Positions 53,172 through 62,088 of a stretch of DNA of 64,000 bases are shown piece by piece. A program made the position numbers and the translations under genes. The DNA lies in contig JADPRS010000017.1 in the NCBI GenBank assembly GCA_015686845.1, positions 1 to 64,000 of the forward strand, in the 5' to 3' direction. Source of the stretch: Lutibacter sp. B2. Lineage in GTDB: Bacteria; Bacillota; Clostridia; Peptostreptococcales; Thermotaleaceae. Below the pieces are notes generated by a model. It saw nothing but the letters and a program-made list of their open reading frames with translations. It had not been told where the DNA came from and did not search any database. Each line of letters starts with the position of its first letter. The first letter of the stretch is position 1.

Positions 53172-54548
53172 TTAATCTTTTTTTAACACGCCTTTTCGTT
53201 CTACCCATCCTGCTATATTTTTTTGTTTCCCTCTTGCCACAGACAATGATCCTTCTGGCACGTCTTTTGTAATGGTAGAACCTGTTGCAATGTATCCATA
53301 TTCTTCAACTGTTATAGGTGCTACTAAATTTGTATTGCTTCCTACAAAAGCATGATCTTTTACAACTGTTTTATGCTTATTCTTTCCATCATAGTTAACA
53401 AACACTACGCCACAACCTATATTCACTTCTTTACCAATCTCTGCATCTCCTATATAGGATAAATGAGATGCTTTAGATCTATCGCCAATTGTTGCATTCT
53501 TAACTTCAACAAAATCGCCTATTTTTACAGCCTTACCTAATTTGCTATTTGGTCTTAGATAAGCATATGGCCCTATGGTACAATCATCATCAACAATACT
53601 ATCAACAATGGTAGAACTTTGAATTTTTACATTGTTTTTTATCATAGAATTTTCAATTCTACAATTATGACCGATGATACAATCCTCACCTATTTGCGTA
53701 TTTCCTTTAATAATTACACCTGGATATATAATTGTGTCTTCACCTATTTTTACTTCTTTATCTATATAAGTATTGTTAGGGTCTATAATTGTAACACCCT
53801 CTTGCATCAAATTATTTAATATTCTTCTTCTCATGACTTCTTCTGCTTTCGCAAGTTGAATTCTTGAATTAACGCCCATGATTTCTGTTTCATCTTCTAT
53901 TTTGTATGCGCCTACCTTATAGCTTTCTTTGTTTAATATTTCCACTACATCTGTAATATAATACTCATTTTGCGTATTATTATTATCTAGTTTGCTCAAA
54001 GATTGCTTAAGTAATTTTGCATCGTAACAATATATTCCAGAATTTATTTCTGTAATCTCTTTTTCTTCTTCATTTGCATCTTTATGTTCCACGATCTTTA
54101 CTACACGATCACTATGATCTCGCGCAATTCTTCCATATCCCGTAGGATCATTTACGTGTGCAGTTAAAATTGTAGCCGCAAAATCACCTTCTTCATGATA
54201 TGAGATTAGTTCTTTGATTGTTTCTGAAGTAATCAAAGGCGTGTCACCATATAAAAGAAGAACGTGTCCCTCATCTGGCAAATCATGTTGCGTCTGAATG
54301 ACTGCATGGCCTGTTCCTAATTGTTCTTTTTGTAGTATAAATTCTACATTGTCAGAAATAGCCTCTTTTACTTTTTCACAGCCATGACCAATTACTACAA
54401 TGGTTTTTTCAGCTAATAATTCTTGAGCTACATCAATCACATGTTGAACCATTGGTTTTTCACAAACTTGGTGGATTACCTTAGGAATTTTTGATTTCAT
54501 TCGCGTTCCTGCACCTGCTGCTAATATAACCGCCGTAATATTCTTCAT
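53172..54548 (-). CDS. glmU: Bifunctional GlcN-1-P acetyltransferase / GlcNAc-1-P uridyltransferase
   Basis: Produces UDP-GlcNAc for cell wall synthesis. 458 residues. The N-terminal pyrophosphorylase opens with ITAVILAAGAGTRMKSKIPK and continues with LYGDTPLI. The C-terminal half (about 250-458) is a left-handed beta-helix with hexapeptide repeats and the acetyltransferase site SHLSYIGDAEIG. The ATG at 54548 has AGGAG 8 nt upstream; a frame opening 39 nt earlier has no ribosome site. Confidence 0.97.
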   Translation of the reverse strand: MKNITAVILAAGAGTRMKSKIPKVIHQVCEKPMVQHVIDVAQELLAEKTIVVIGHGCEKVKEAISDNVEFILQKEQLGTGHAVIQTQHDLPDEGHVLLLYGDTPLITSETIKELISYHEEGDFAATILTAHVNDPTGYGRIARDHSDRVVKIVEHKDANEEEKEITEINSGIYCYDAKLLKQSLSKLDNNNTQNEYYITDVVEILNKESYKVGAYKIEDETEIMGVNSRIQLAKAEEVMRRRILNNLMQEGVTIIDPNNTYIDKEVKIGEDTIIYPGVIIKGNTQIGEDCIIGHNCRIENSMIKNNVKIQSSTIVDSIVDDDCTIGPYAYLRPNSKLGKAVKIGDFVEVKNATIGDRSKASHLSYIGDAEIGKEVNIGCGVVFVNYDGKNKHKTVVKDHAFVGSNTNLVAPITVEEYGYIATGSTITKDVPEGSLSVARGKQKNIAGWVERKGVLKKD

Positions 54549-54712
54549 ATACATCACTCCTATTATACATGATTTATACGCTTTCATGTTTACAAAAAAC
54601 TTTTATTCCCGACCATTTGTTACATATTTTATTACCTTTGACTCACAAAATTCGTTCCTTTTCGTTAATTAGTATAACACTTTTTTATATATAATTCACT
54701 AATTCTCCCAAT

Positions 54713-54747
54713 AAAAAAACAAAACCTCTTTTCCTATAGAGGTTTTG
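54713..54747 (-). terminator. Terminator after spoVG
   Basis: CAAAACCTC (54720-54728) pairs with GAGGTTTTG (54739-54747); T-run follows on the minus strand. Confidence 0.87.
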
Positions 54748-54757
54748 CTATCCGATT

Positions 54758-55027
54758 TTATGCTTCTCTTTCTTCTTTTACTTTTTCATATGCAGCAAAA
54801 ATTTCATCTTGTAGTTTTGTTCTGGTTTCAGAGTTAATAGGGTGTGCTATATCTCTGAAGTCTCCTTCTCCTACTTTTCTACTAGGCATTGCTATGAATA
54901 GTCCATTTAAGCCTTCTATAATTTTTATATCATGTACTACAAATTCATTATCCAATGTAACTGAAACGATTCCTTTCATCTTGCCTTCATCACTAATTTT
55001 TCGCACACGTACATCTGTAATATTCAT
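54758..55027 (-). CDS. spoVG: Septation and sporulation regulator SpoVG
   Basis: 89 residues starting [19 protein letters not shown], the invariant family N-terminus, with [12 protein letters not shown] and DIAHPI as further marks. It is a small nucleic-acid-binding global regulator that affects septation and sporulation. The ATG at 55027 follows AAGGTGGTG. It has its own sigma-H type promoter (55073-55101), as in Bacillus where spoVG is the classic sigma-H target, and is closed by a terminator. Confidence 0.97.
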   Translation of the reverse strand: MNITDVRVRKISDEGKMKGIVSVTLDNEFVVHDIKIIEGLNGLFIAMPSRKVGEGDFRDIAHPINSETRTKLQDEIFAAYEKVKEEREA

Positions 55028-55072
55028 ACGAATCACCACCTTTTTATGTTTTAACTTGAATTGCTAAATAAT

Positions 55073-55101
55073 ATATTCTCTATATTTTATGAATTTCCTT
55101 C
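55073..55101 (-). promoter_or_regulatory. Candidate sigma-H promoter of spoVG
   Basis: On the minus strand GAAGGAAAT (55093-55101) and AGAGAATAT (55073-55081) with an 11-bp spacer fit RnAGGAwWW-N11/12-RnnGAATww. Known sigma-H dependence of spoVG in Bacillus supports it. Confidence 0.75.
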
Positions 55102-55128
55102 TTATTATTCAATATTTGGAAAATTTTT

Positions 55129-55944
55129 TTATATTAAGTCTTTATTTGGATATATATTGATACTACCCTTAGCCTCATTTACCTCGTCTAAAATTAATAG
55201 TGGAATATAATCTTTCACAATTTTATCTTTTGGTTCTTTCGTAGCAATCACAACCCCAATTCCTTTTACATCTGCCTCAAATTCCCTCATCATATCGATC
55301 ATTCCCTTAGCAGTTCCTCCTGCTTTCATAAAATCATCAATAACAATTACTTTTGATCCATGTTTTATTGCCCTTTTCGAAATAGACATTGCCTGAATTT
55401 TTCCTGTAGAACCAGATACATAGTTAATACTTACGGTAGAACCTTCTGTTACCTTACTATCTCTTCTTAAAATAATTAAAGGTACATTTAAAACATTGGC
55501 TGTCATAAGTGCAATGGGAATCCCCTTCGTTTCAACGGTTATAACATAGTCAATCTTTTCATCTACAAACTTGGTTGCAAAAATATTTCCAAGTTTTCTA
55601 ACGATTGACGGATTATATATGATATCTGCCATATATAAAAATGAACCTGGGATAATACGATTCGTATCTTTTAACTTTTCACAAATCTCTTCTAAAACTA
55701 TTTTCGTATCTTCTGCACTAATGAAAGGAATATATTTTACGCCTCCTGCTGCACCTGATATTGTCTCAATTTTGCCCAACTCTAAATCTTCCATTATTTT
55801 TTTAGCTACTACAATATCTTCACTAATACTAGACTTAGCTGCATTGAATTTATTTGTAAAATAACTTAATGTAAAAATTTGATTTGGATTATCACATAAT
55901 ATTTTAATTAAGGCACCAATTCTTCCACTTCTTTTTAGCTTCAT
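55129..55944 (-). CDS. purR: Purine operon repressor PurR
   Basis: 271 residues. An N-terminal winged helix (1-75) precedes a phosphoribosyltransferase-like domain with the PRPP motif VIVIDDFMKAGGTAKGM (about 200-216). PRPP binding releases Bacillus-type PurR from PurBox DNA, inducing purine genes. It lies upstream of spoVG as in Bacillus, but the intervening ridA/yabJ is missing. GGAG precedes the ATG by about 10 nt. Confidence 0.95.
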   Translation of the reverse strand: MKLKRSGRIGALIKILCDNPNQIFTLSYFTNKFNAAKSSISEDIVVAKKIMEDLELGKIETISGAAGGVKYIPFISAEDTKIVLEEICEKLKDTNRIIPGSFLYMADIIYNPSIVRKLGNIFATKFVDEKIDYVITVETKGIPIALMTANVLNVPLIILRRDSKVTEGSTVSINYVSGSTGKIQAMSISKRAIKHGSKVIVIDDFMKAGGTAKGMIDMMREFEADVKGIGVVIATKEPKDKIVKDYIPLLILDEVNEAKGSINIYPNKDLI

Positions 55945-56220
55945 ATTTACTATTCTCCATTCCGAATATTTTATATTGTTATATATGATTTTATTCGTTT
56001 TTCAACATTTATTCAACTATTTTATAAATATCAAAATTTAATCTTTAAACTATACAAAATTTTCATATAAACCATTCCTGTTTCATTTTTATGATATAAT
56101 CTTACTAGGTTTTTTATAGTATACTTTACATTTTTGTAAATATACATATACAGATATATTAATTTGGCAATAATACCATAGTAAATACTATTTTAAATAT
56201 ATAAAATTGGAGGAAAATTT

Positions 56221-57612
56221 ATGATTGATTTTGACTTAGACAAACATGATATTCATCATGTACACTTTATAGGCATTGGTGGAATCAGTATGAGTGCAAT
56301 CGGTGAAATTCTTCTTGACCTTGGATATAAAGTATCTGGTTCGGATATGAAAGCTTCAACTACTACACAAAGACTTTCAGACAAAGGTGCATTCATTCAT
56401 ATTGGTCATCATAAAACCAATATATCTTCTTGTGATTTAGTGGTATATACGGCTGCCGTAAAAGAAGATAATCCCGAGTTTATTGCTGCAAAAGAACTGA
56501 AAATTCCTATCATCTCAAGAGCTGAAATACTAGGTCTAATAATGAAAAAATTTAATACTAGTATAGCGGTTGCTGGCACCCATGGAAAAACCACGACTAC
56601 TTCTATGCTCTCTGTTATTCTTCAGTATAATAATTTTGACCCAACCATTCTAGTTGGTGGTCAATTAGATGCCATTGGTGGGAATGTTAGAATTGGAAGC
56701 CGTGATTATTTTCTTACAGAAGCTTGTGAATATGTTGGAAGCTTTTTAAAGTTTTTCCCCAAAATAGGGATTATTCTTAACATAGAGGAAGATCATTTAG
56801 ATTATTTTAAAGATATTCACCATATCAATCAAACCTTTACAGAGTTTGCTAATTTAATACCTAACGATGGATTGTTATTTGTATACAATGATGATATGAA
56901 TATAAAGAAAATACTACCAAATATATCTTGTCCTATTATTACTTATGGAGAGCAAGATCATAACGATTATAATGCTACGAATATACACTATGATAAAAAT
57001 GGATTCCCTTCCTTTGACGTATTCTTTAAAAAGAACTACTTAGGAAATATACATCTTCAGGTTCCTGGAAAGCACAATGTATCTAATGCTTTAGCAGCTG
57101 TATCTTGCGCTCATTCATTAGGGATTGATATAGAAAATATATCTAAAGCTTTATATTCTTTTACAGGTACCCATAGAAGATTTGATGTATTAGGCGTAGT
57201 GAATGATATAAAAATTATAGATGATTATGCTCATCATCCTACAGAAATCAAAGCTACACTACAAGCAACCTCAAACGTTCCTCATAACAAGCTTTGGTGT
57301 ATTTTTCAACCCCATACCTATACTAGAACGAAATCATTACTAAATGATTTTGCATCTTCTTTTAATGGCATTGATCATTTGATCATTACTGACATTTATG
57401 CTGCAAGAGAAAAAGATACAGGTGAAATTCATTCAAATGATTTAGTAAGAGAAATAGAAAACAATAATCAAAATGTGAAATACATAAAAGCCTTTGAAGA
57501 TATTGTTGATTATATCCTAAAGCACGCACAACCAAATGACTTAGTTATTACTATGGGTGCTGGAGATATTAATAGTGTTGGTAAAATGCTACTAGAAAAA
57601 TTAAAAGGTTAA
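56221..57612 (+). CDS. murC: UDP-N-acetylmuramate--L-alanine ligase
   Basis: Adds L-Ala to UDP-MurNAc, the first amino acid of the peptidoglycan stem peptide. 463 residues. The N-terminal Rossmann domain has VHFIGIGGISMSAIGEILL (13-31); the ATP site is GTHGKTTTTSM (about 119-129); the C-terminal domain has THRRFDVLG and DDYAHHPTEIKATL. It is the first plus-strand gene and is divergent from purR across 276 nt. GGAGG lies 7 nt before the ATG. Its 3-prime end shares a bidirectional terminator with the convergent gene. Confidence 0.97.
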   Translation: MIDFDLDKHDIHHVHFIGIGGISMSAIGEILLDLGYKVSGSDMKASTTTQRLSDKGAFIHIGHHKTNISSCDLVVYTAAVKEDNPEFIAAKELKIPIISRAEILGLIMKKFNTSIAVAGTHGKTTTTSMLSVILQYNNFDPTILVGGQLDAIGGNVRIGSRDYFLTEACEYVGSFLKFFPKIGIILNIEEDHLDYFKDIHHINQTFTEFANLIPNDGLLFVYNDDMNIKKILPNISCPIITYGEQDHNDYNATNIHYDKNGFPSFDVFFKKNYLGNIHLQVPGKHNVSNALAAVSCAHSLGIDIENISKALYSFTGTHRRFDVLGVVNDIKIIDDYAHHPTEIKATLQATSNVPHNKLWCIFQPHTYTRTKSLLNDFASSFNGIDHLIITDIYAAREKDTGEIHSNDLVREIENNNQNVKYIKAFEDIVDYILKHAQPNDLVITMGAGDINSVGKMLLEKLKG

Positions 57613-57632
57613 GGGAAACCCCTTAACCTTTT
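57603..57632. terminator. Bidirectional terminator between murC and the convergent gene
   Basis: AAAAGGTTAAGGG (57603-57615) pairs with CCCTTAACCTTTT (57620-57632) around a 4-nt loop. Both gene ends overlap the hairpin, so it must serve both. Confidence 0.8.
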
Positions 57633-58776
57633 ATACACTTATAACGCTTTTAATCAGTTCCCCTATATTTTCACTATAATAAATCTTCTCTTCATATTCT
57701 ATATAATTGTGATAAACTTTAACTTTTCTTTTATTATCATCTACGCTAAATTCCAATAAATACATCAAGTTCTCTGTACTAGGTACCCCTGCTACTTCAG
57801 ATTTAGATGCATGGGTTAATACTCTTGTTAGCTCCCTAGGGAAAAATTTATCATCCTCTAAATCAAATACATTTTCCATATCATCTACTACAACGTTCTT
57901 TGATTTAACTAAATACTCTAATTGATTTATTTCTGCATCAAAAGGTACTGGGTATTTCTCTACTATATACGCCCATAATTTTTTATCATATCTATAATAT
58001 ACTTGATTATCTAATGCTTCCATACTCATAAGGTTATCATTTATTAGTTTCATCATGTATGTTTGTTTTTGGAACTCAATTTTCAACTGATAGTCTGGAT
58101 ATTTACTACAAATCCCTATTTTTTCTTGAGGTGAAACAGGTGTAGTAAGATCTATATATGATAATAATTCTTTTAATTGATCATCTTTAATGCTCCATTC
58201 CTTATTTTGATCTCCTGCTGTGATAGTAACTTCCTTCGCATTCTCAAATCTAAAATTTTTATTACACTCACTCATATAAAGAGACTCAACTTTTTTATTT
58301 AATGTTTTTAGCACATGATCATCTACCTCATAAATACGTGTTCCACCTTGTCCTTCCTCCACAATAATATAACTATTATTTAACTTAATTTTTATATTTT
58401 TACTTTTTATATGTATTATATATGAACAATCATTATATTTCATAGAATCCTCTACAGATTTCATTACAAGATTTACATCTAATTTCTCCATCATTTGAAT
58501 AATTTCACTGGCATTCCCCTCTCCTAATTCAATAATATTACTTACTGAAAAAGCACTCTCAATGTATACATCCTTGACATCACTTAAAATATCCTTTATT
58601 GAATCTTTTGTAGCAAGTGTCTCCTGTACAGGCGTCTCCTTTTGTATCTTCATTGAAAGATCTTCCGTCTTCGTTTCATTATGACTTAACATGAAAAAAG
58701 CAATTGTTCCACTCATTACACCTATCACTATAAACCCTATAAGTAGACCTCCTGTACCCCTATATCTTTTTTTCAC
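57631..58776 (-). CDS. Membrane-anchored protein of unknown function
   Basis: 381 residues with one N-terminal transmembrane helix (about 10-30, LLIGFIVIGVMSGTIAFFML) and a large extracytoplasmic part. That part has several beta-rich segments with repeated Tyr and Lys, such as CSYIIHIKSKNIKIKLNN and DYQLKIEFQKQTYMMKLIND, and two YxxE-type ends (YHNYIEYEEKIYYSENIGEL). I recognise no domain. It starts with GTG behind AGGGGTG. It lies between murC and an LCP ligase, so a cell-envelope role is plausible but unproven. Confidence 0.8.
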   Translation of the reverse strand: MKKRYRGTGGLLIGFIVIGVMSGTIAFFMLSHNETKTEDLSMKIQKETPVQETLATKDSIKDILSDVKDVYIESAFSVSNIIELGEGNASEIIQMMEKLDVNLVMKSVEDSMKYNDCSYIIHIKSKNIKIKLNNSYIIVEEGQGGTRIYEVDDHVLKTLNKKVESLYMSECNKNFRFENAKEVTITAGDQNKEWSIKDDQLKELLSYIDLTTPVSPQEKIGICSKYPDYQLKIEFQKQTYMMKLINDNLMSMEALDNQVYYRYDKKLWAYIVEKYPVPFDAEINQLEYLVKSKNVVVDDMENVFDLEDDKFFPRELTRVLTHASKSEVAGVPSTENLMYLLEFSVDDNKRKVKVYHNYIEYEEKIYYSENIGELIKSVISV

Positions 58777-58891
58777 AATATCACCCCTAAGTGTTATTAT
58801 TACCTTTAGTTTTTTTCATTTCATTACTTTTTATACATTTAGTATATCATTCTCCATTTTATACCAACTTCCTCTTTTTTTAGTACTATAA

Positions 58892-58933
58892 ATATGAAAA
58901 GAGTGGTAGAATTACTCCCCACTCTTTTCATAT
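58892..58933 (-). terminator. Terminator after LCP gene
   Basis: ATATGAAAAGAGTGG pairs with CCACTCTTTTCATAT, a 15-bp stem around 12 nt. The T-tail is weak, and the stem overlaps the stop codon. Confidence 0.7.
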
Positions 58934-59877
58934 TTTCCTCCGCTATAAATTTCTTTCGTCAACTCTTCAATCTGATCTTTATCATGCATGAAATAAGATA
59001 ATCTATTTTGCATTACCGCTTTTCCTGGAATAGAATAGGTCTTTACATTTTCCCTTTTCATTCCAACTGCATCTTTTGCAATGCTTGCAATTTTAGATAA
59101 GGGAATGTCTGTTTTTACATATTTTACCACAGTGTTTGCTACTACAGGTAATCTAAATCCAAGGGCTTTTCCTAAAGCTGACTTTATAAACTCTTGTTGT
59201 GCTTTATTACGACCTAGATCTCCATCAGGATATCCCCCGCCATTATTTCCTTTTCTAAATCTTAAAAACTGAATTGCCGTTTTACCATTCAAAACTTTAG
59301 GTCCTTTTTTAAAATCTATATGCAAAGGAGGTTTGTCATATGGATCATCATATTTCATATTCATAGGAATATTTACCTCAACGCCACCTAAGGAGTCTAC
59401 TATTCTTTCTACACCCTTATAAGTAACGCTGGCATAATAATGAATCGGAACATCTCCTAATACTTTTCTTACCGCTTTCGTTATGCCTTCTACTCCATCA
59501 TCTCCATATACAGCATTAATCTTTTGCTCAGCAGGATCTCTATATTGCCGTCTTTCATAATAAGTATCTCTTGGTATAGATACTAAATCTACATTTTTAC
59601 TTTCAGGATCAAAACTTGCAAATATAATTGTATCTGTTCTAGGACCTTCCATGCCTAATAGTAAAACATTGATCCTTTTACTTTCGTCCATCATTTTCTT
59701 TAATTCACTTCTATTATCAAATTCCTCATATTTTATATCCTCTTTATTTTCTTCACTGTCTATACTAGCATCTGAGTCAGATTCACTGTAATATTTACTA
59801 AAACCCCATACACCAGCACTCATCGCCACCATAAAACATATAAATGCAATACAAAAAACTTTTAAAAATGTCTTCAT
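58912..59877 (-). CDS. LytR-CpsA-Psr (LCP) family cell-wall polymer ligase
   Basis: 321 residues. An N-terminal transmembrane helix (about 5-27) leads to the extracellular LCP domain: INVLLLGMEGPRTDTIIFASF, VSIPRDTYYE with the conserved Arg-Asp, and FLRFRKGNNGGGYPDGDLGRNKAQQEFI (its RxxxxxGDxxRxxRQQ-like region). LCP proteins attach teichoic acids or other polymers to peptidoglycan from lipid-linked precursors. GAGGAG precedes the ATG. Confidence 0.93.
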   Translation of the reverse strand: MKTFLKVFCIAFICFMVAMSAGVWGFSKYYSESDSDASIDSEENKEDIKYEEFDNRSELKKMMDESKRINVLLLGMEGPRTDTIIFASFDPESKNVDLVSIPRDTYYERRQYRDPAEQKINAVYGDDGVEGITKAVRKVLGDVPIHYYASVTYKGVERIVDSLGGVEVNIPMNMKYDDPYDKPPLHIDFKKGPKVLNGKTAIQFLRFRKGNNGGGYPDGDLGRNKAQQEFIKSALGKALGFRLPVVANTVVKYVKTDIPLSKIASIAKDAVGMKRENVKTYSIPGKAVMQNRLSYFMHDKDQIEELTKEIYSGGKYEKSGE

Positions 59878-60072
59878 GCTCTTCTCCTCTCAAGCTACGG
59901 TCTTTGTACATTGTACCATAGTTACAATCTATCCATAGTTAAGATTATATTACAAAAACCCCTATATATCAAAATTTTTATACAAATATTTGCAATCTAT
60001 TTTTAACTATTTTGCATGAAGTCAATTTATAGTAAAATAGTTGATTTATTTTTGAATATGTTTTAATAGAAT

Positions 60073-60107
60073 AAAAAAACTATATTGCACACGCAATATA
60101 GTTTTTT
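60073..60107 (-). terminator. Terminator after hbd
   Basis: AAAAAACTATATTGC pairs perfectly with GCAATATAGTTTTTT around 4 nt. Confidence 0.9.
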
Positions 60108-60111
60108 ATAA

Positions 60112-60960
60112 TTACTTACTGTAATCAAAGAATCCTTTTGAAGTTTTTCTTCCTAATTGGTTTGCTCTAACCATTTTTCTTAGGAATGGATGAGCTCTGT
60201 ATTTAGAATCACCAAATTCATTGTATAATACGTCCATGATTGCTAAGCATACATCAAGTCCAATTAAATCTCCTAAAGCTAACGGTCCGATTGGATGGTT
60301 TGCACCAAGCTTCATCGCTTCATCAATATCAGCAGCTGTTGCTACTCCGTCTGCTAATATTCCTACTGCTTCGTTAACCATAGGAATTAAAATTCTATTT
60401 ACAACAAATCCTGGCGCTTCTTCAACTTCAACTGCTGTTTTTCCAATTTCTTTTGTTAACGCAACGATTGTAGCTTTTGTTTCTTCAGAAGTTGCAATTC
60501 CTTTAATAATTTCAACAAGCTTCATTACTGGCACTGGATTGAAGAAATGCATACCTATAACATTTTGCGGTCTCTTTGTAGCTGCTGCAATCTCAGTGAT
60601 TGAAAGTGAAGATGTATTTGTAGCTAAAATTGTTTCCGGCTTACAAATTGCATCGATTTCAGCAAATAAAGCTTTCTTAGCTTCCATGTTTTCTGTAGCT
60701 GCCTCTACGATTAAATCACAATCTTTCATGATCTCAAGTTCTGTAGAACCTGAAATTCTTCCTAAGATTGTTGCTTTTTCTTCTTCTGTCATTTTACCTT
60801 TTTTAACGCTTCTATCTAAATTTTTAGCTACGGTAGCAATCCCTTTTTCAATAGATGCTTCTCTTCTAGCTCTTATACAAACTTCGTATCCTGTTTGAGC
60901 AAATGTTTGAATAATTCCTGCACCCATAGTTCCTGTTCCTAAAACGCCTATTTTTTTCAT
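60112..60960 (-). CDS. hbd: 3-hydroxybutyryl-CoA dehydrogenase
   Basis: Reduces acetoacetyl-CoA to 3-hydroxybutyryl-CoA in the butyrate pathway, or the reverse. 282 residues from the ATG at 60960, which follows AGGGGG; a frame opening 30 nt earlier lacks a ribosome site. The NAD loop is [15 protein letters not shown] at the N-terminus. The catalytic region [18 protein letters not shown] and [17 protein letters not shown] follow. It lies 45 nt after crt. Thiolase and butyryl-CoA dehydrogenase genes are not in the window. Confidence 0.95.
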   Translation of the reverse strand: MKKIGVLGTGTMGAGIIQTFAQTGYEVCIRARREASIEKGIATVAKNLDRSVKKGKMTEEEKATILGRISGSTELEIMKDCDLIVEAATENMEAKKALFAEIDAICKPETILATNTSSLSITEIAAATKRPQNVIGMHFFNPVPVMKLVEIIKGIATSEETKATIVALTKEIGKTAVEVEEAPGFVVNRILIPMVNEAVGILADGVATAADIDEAMKLGANHPIGPLALGDLIGLDVCLAIMDVLYNEFGDSKYRAHPFLRKMVRANQLGRKTSKGFFDYSK

Positions 60961-61005
60961 TTTAAATTTCCCCCTATGTAATTTATTCATAGCTATATAG
61001 CTATA

Positions 61006-61785
61006 TTACTCACCAATAAACGCTGCTTTTCTTTTTTCTACAAAAGCAGTCATACCTTCTTCTTGATCTTTCGTAGCAAAGCATAATCCAAATAGATTTG
61101 CTTCTATTTCTATGCCTGTTTCAATATCCGTTTCCATTCCTCTATTAATAGCAATTTTTGAATAACTTACTGCCTTTGGAGCATTTTTAGCAATTGCTTT
61201 TGCTAATTCCATAGTAGCATCCATTAAATCTTCAGGTGCTACTACTTTATTTACAAGGCCTATTCTTTCAGCCTCTGTAGCATTGATAATTCCACCTGTA
61301 TAAATTAACTCTTTTGCTTTAGCAGCGCCTACTAATCTAGGTAATCTTTGTGTTCCTGAAAATCCTGGTACAATCCCTAAACCAACCTCAGGTTGACCAA
61401 ATTTTGCTTTTTCACTAGCTACTCTTATATCACAACACATAGCTAACTCACATCCACCACCTAATGCGAAACCATTTACAGCTGCTATTACAGGTTTCTC
61501 CATCTTTTCAATTTTTCTAAATACGTTCTGTCCTAAATTACCAAATACTCTTCCTTCTTCTGCATTTAGTTCTTTCATTTCTGTGATGTCTGCTCCTGCT
61601 ACAAATGCTTTTCCTTCTCCACTAATAACTAAAACATTAACCTCTTTGTCAGCATTGATTTGGTCTATAGCCACATCTAATTCTTTTAACACTGCTGAGT
61701 TTAATGCATTTAATGCTTTTGGTCTATTTAGCTTTAGTATTGCAATGTTCTCTGTTTTTTCAATATTTAGCATTTCAAATGTCAT
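61006..61785 (-). CDS. crt: 3-hydroxybutyryl-CoA dehydratase (crotonase)
   Basis: Interconverts 3-hydroxybutyryl-CoA and crotonyl-CoA. 259 residues with the crotonase oxyanion segments AFVAGADITEMKEL (about 61-74) and NGFALGGGCELAMCCDIRVASE (about 104-125, first 20 diagnostic) and the catalytic Glu in QPEVGLGIVPGFSGTQRL. It is the first gene of crt-hbd. AAGGAGG precedes the ATG. The promoter at 61881-61909 would drive both. Confidence 0.94.
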   Translation of the reverse strand: MTFEMLNIEKTENIAILKLNRPKALNALNSAVLKELDVAIDQINADKEVNVLVISGEGKAFVAGADITEMKELNAEEGRVFGNLGQNVFRKIEKMEKPVIAAVNGFALGGGCELAMCCDIRVASEKAKFGQPEVGLGIVPGFSGTQRLPRLVGAAKAKELIYTGGIINATEAERIGLVNKVVAPEDLMDATMELAKAIAKNAPKAVSYSKIAINRGMETDIETGIEIEANLFGLCFATKDQEEGMTAFVEKRKAAFIGE

Positions 61786-61880
61786 TGGTACTCCTCCTTA
61801 TACATTTAGAATATGTTAATTTTATATCCTAATATTTAAAAGCACATATAGATTTATAAATATAGTTTATCTCCATTAAA

Positions 61881-61909
61881 ATTATACACCTTCTAGAGAA
61901 ATTTACCAA
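61881..61909 (-). promoter_or_regulatory. Promoter of crt-hbd
   Basis: On the minus strand TTGGTA (61904-61909) and TATAAT (61881-61886) are 17 bp apart. The predicted leader is about 90 nt and shows no clear structure. Confidence 0.6.
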
Positions 61910-62014
61910 CCCTTTCAAACACTTATTTATGCTATTTTTTTTACAAAATACCTTATTTATTGGCCATTATTGCTTTTTTTCGTGAAATATATAACAACAT
62001 CTATATTATATGTA

Positions 62015-62064
62015 AAAGGTAACGGGTCATAGGTATTAAATACCCCATGATACCTGTTACCTTT
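62015..62064 (-). terminator. Terminator after lysC
   Basis: AAAGGTAACGGGTCATAGGTATT folds on AATACCCCATGATACCTGTTACCTTT (first 20 nt paired with few mismatches), giving a long imperfect stem. TTTTAC follows on the minus strand. Confidence 0.7.
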
Positions 62065-62088
62065 CACCTAACTTACCTTATACAATTA

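Noticed and set aside
55945-56010. PurBox pair upstream of purR
   Set aside because: ATTCCGAATATT resembles a PurBox, but the opposing CGAA element is about 27 nt away instead of 16-17, so autoregulation cannot be claimed.
60221-60898. 225-codon plus-strand frame opposite hbd
   Set aside because: Long antisense frame caused by codon bias of hbd; no ribosome site, and no recognised family.
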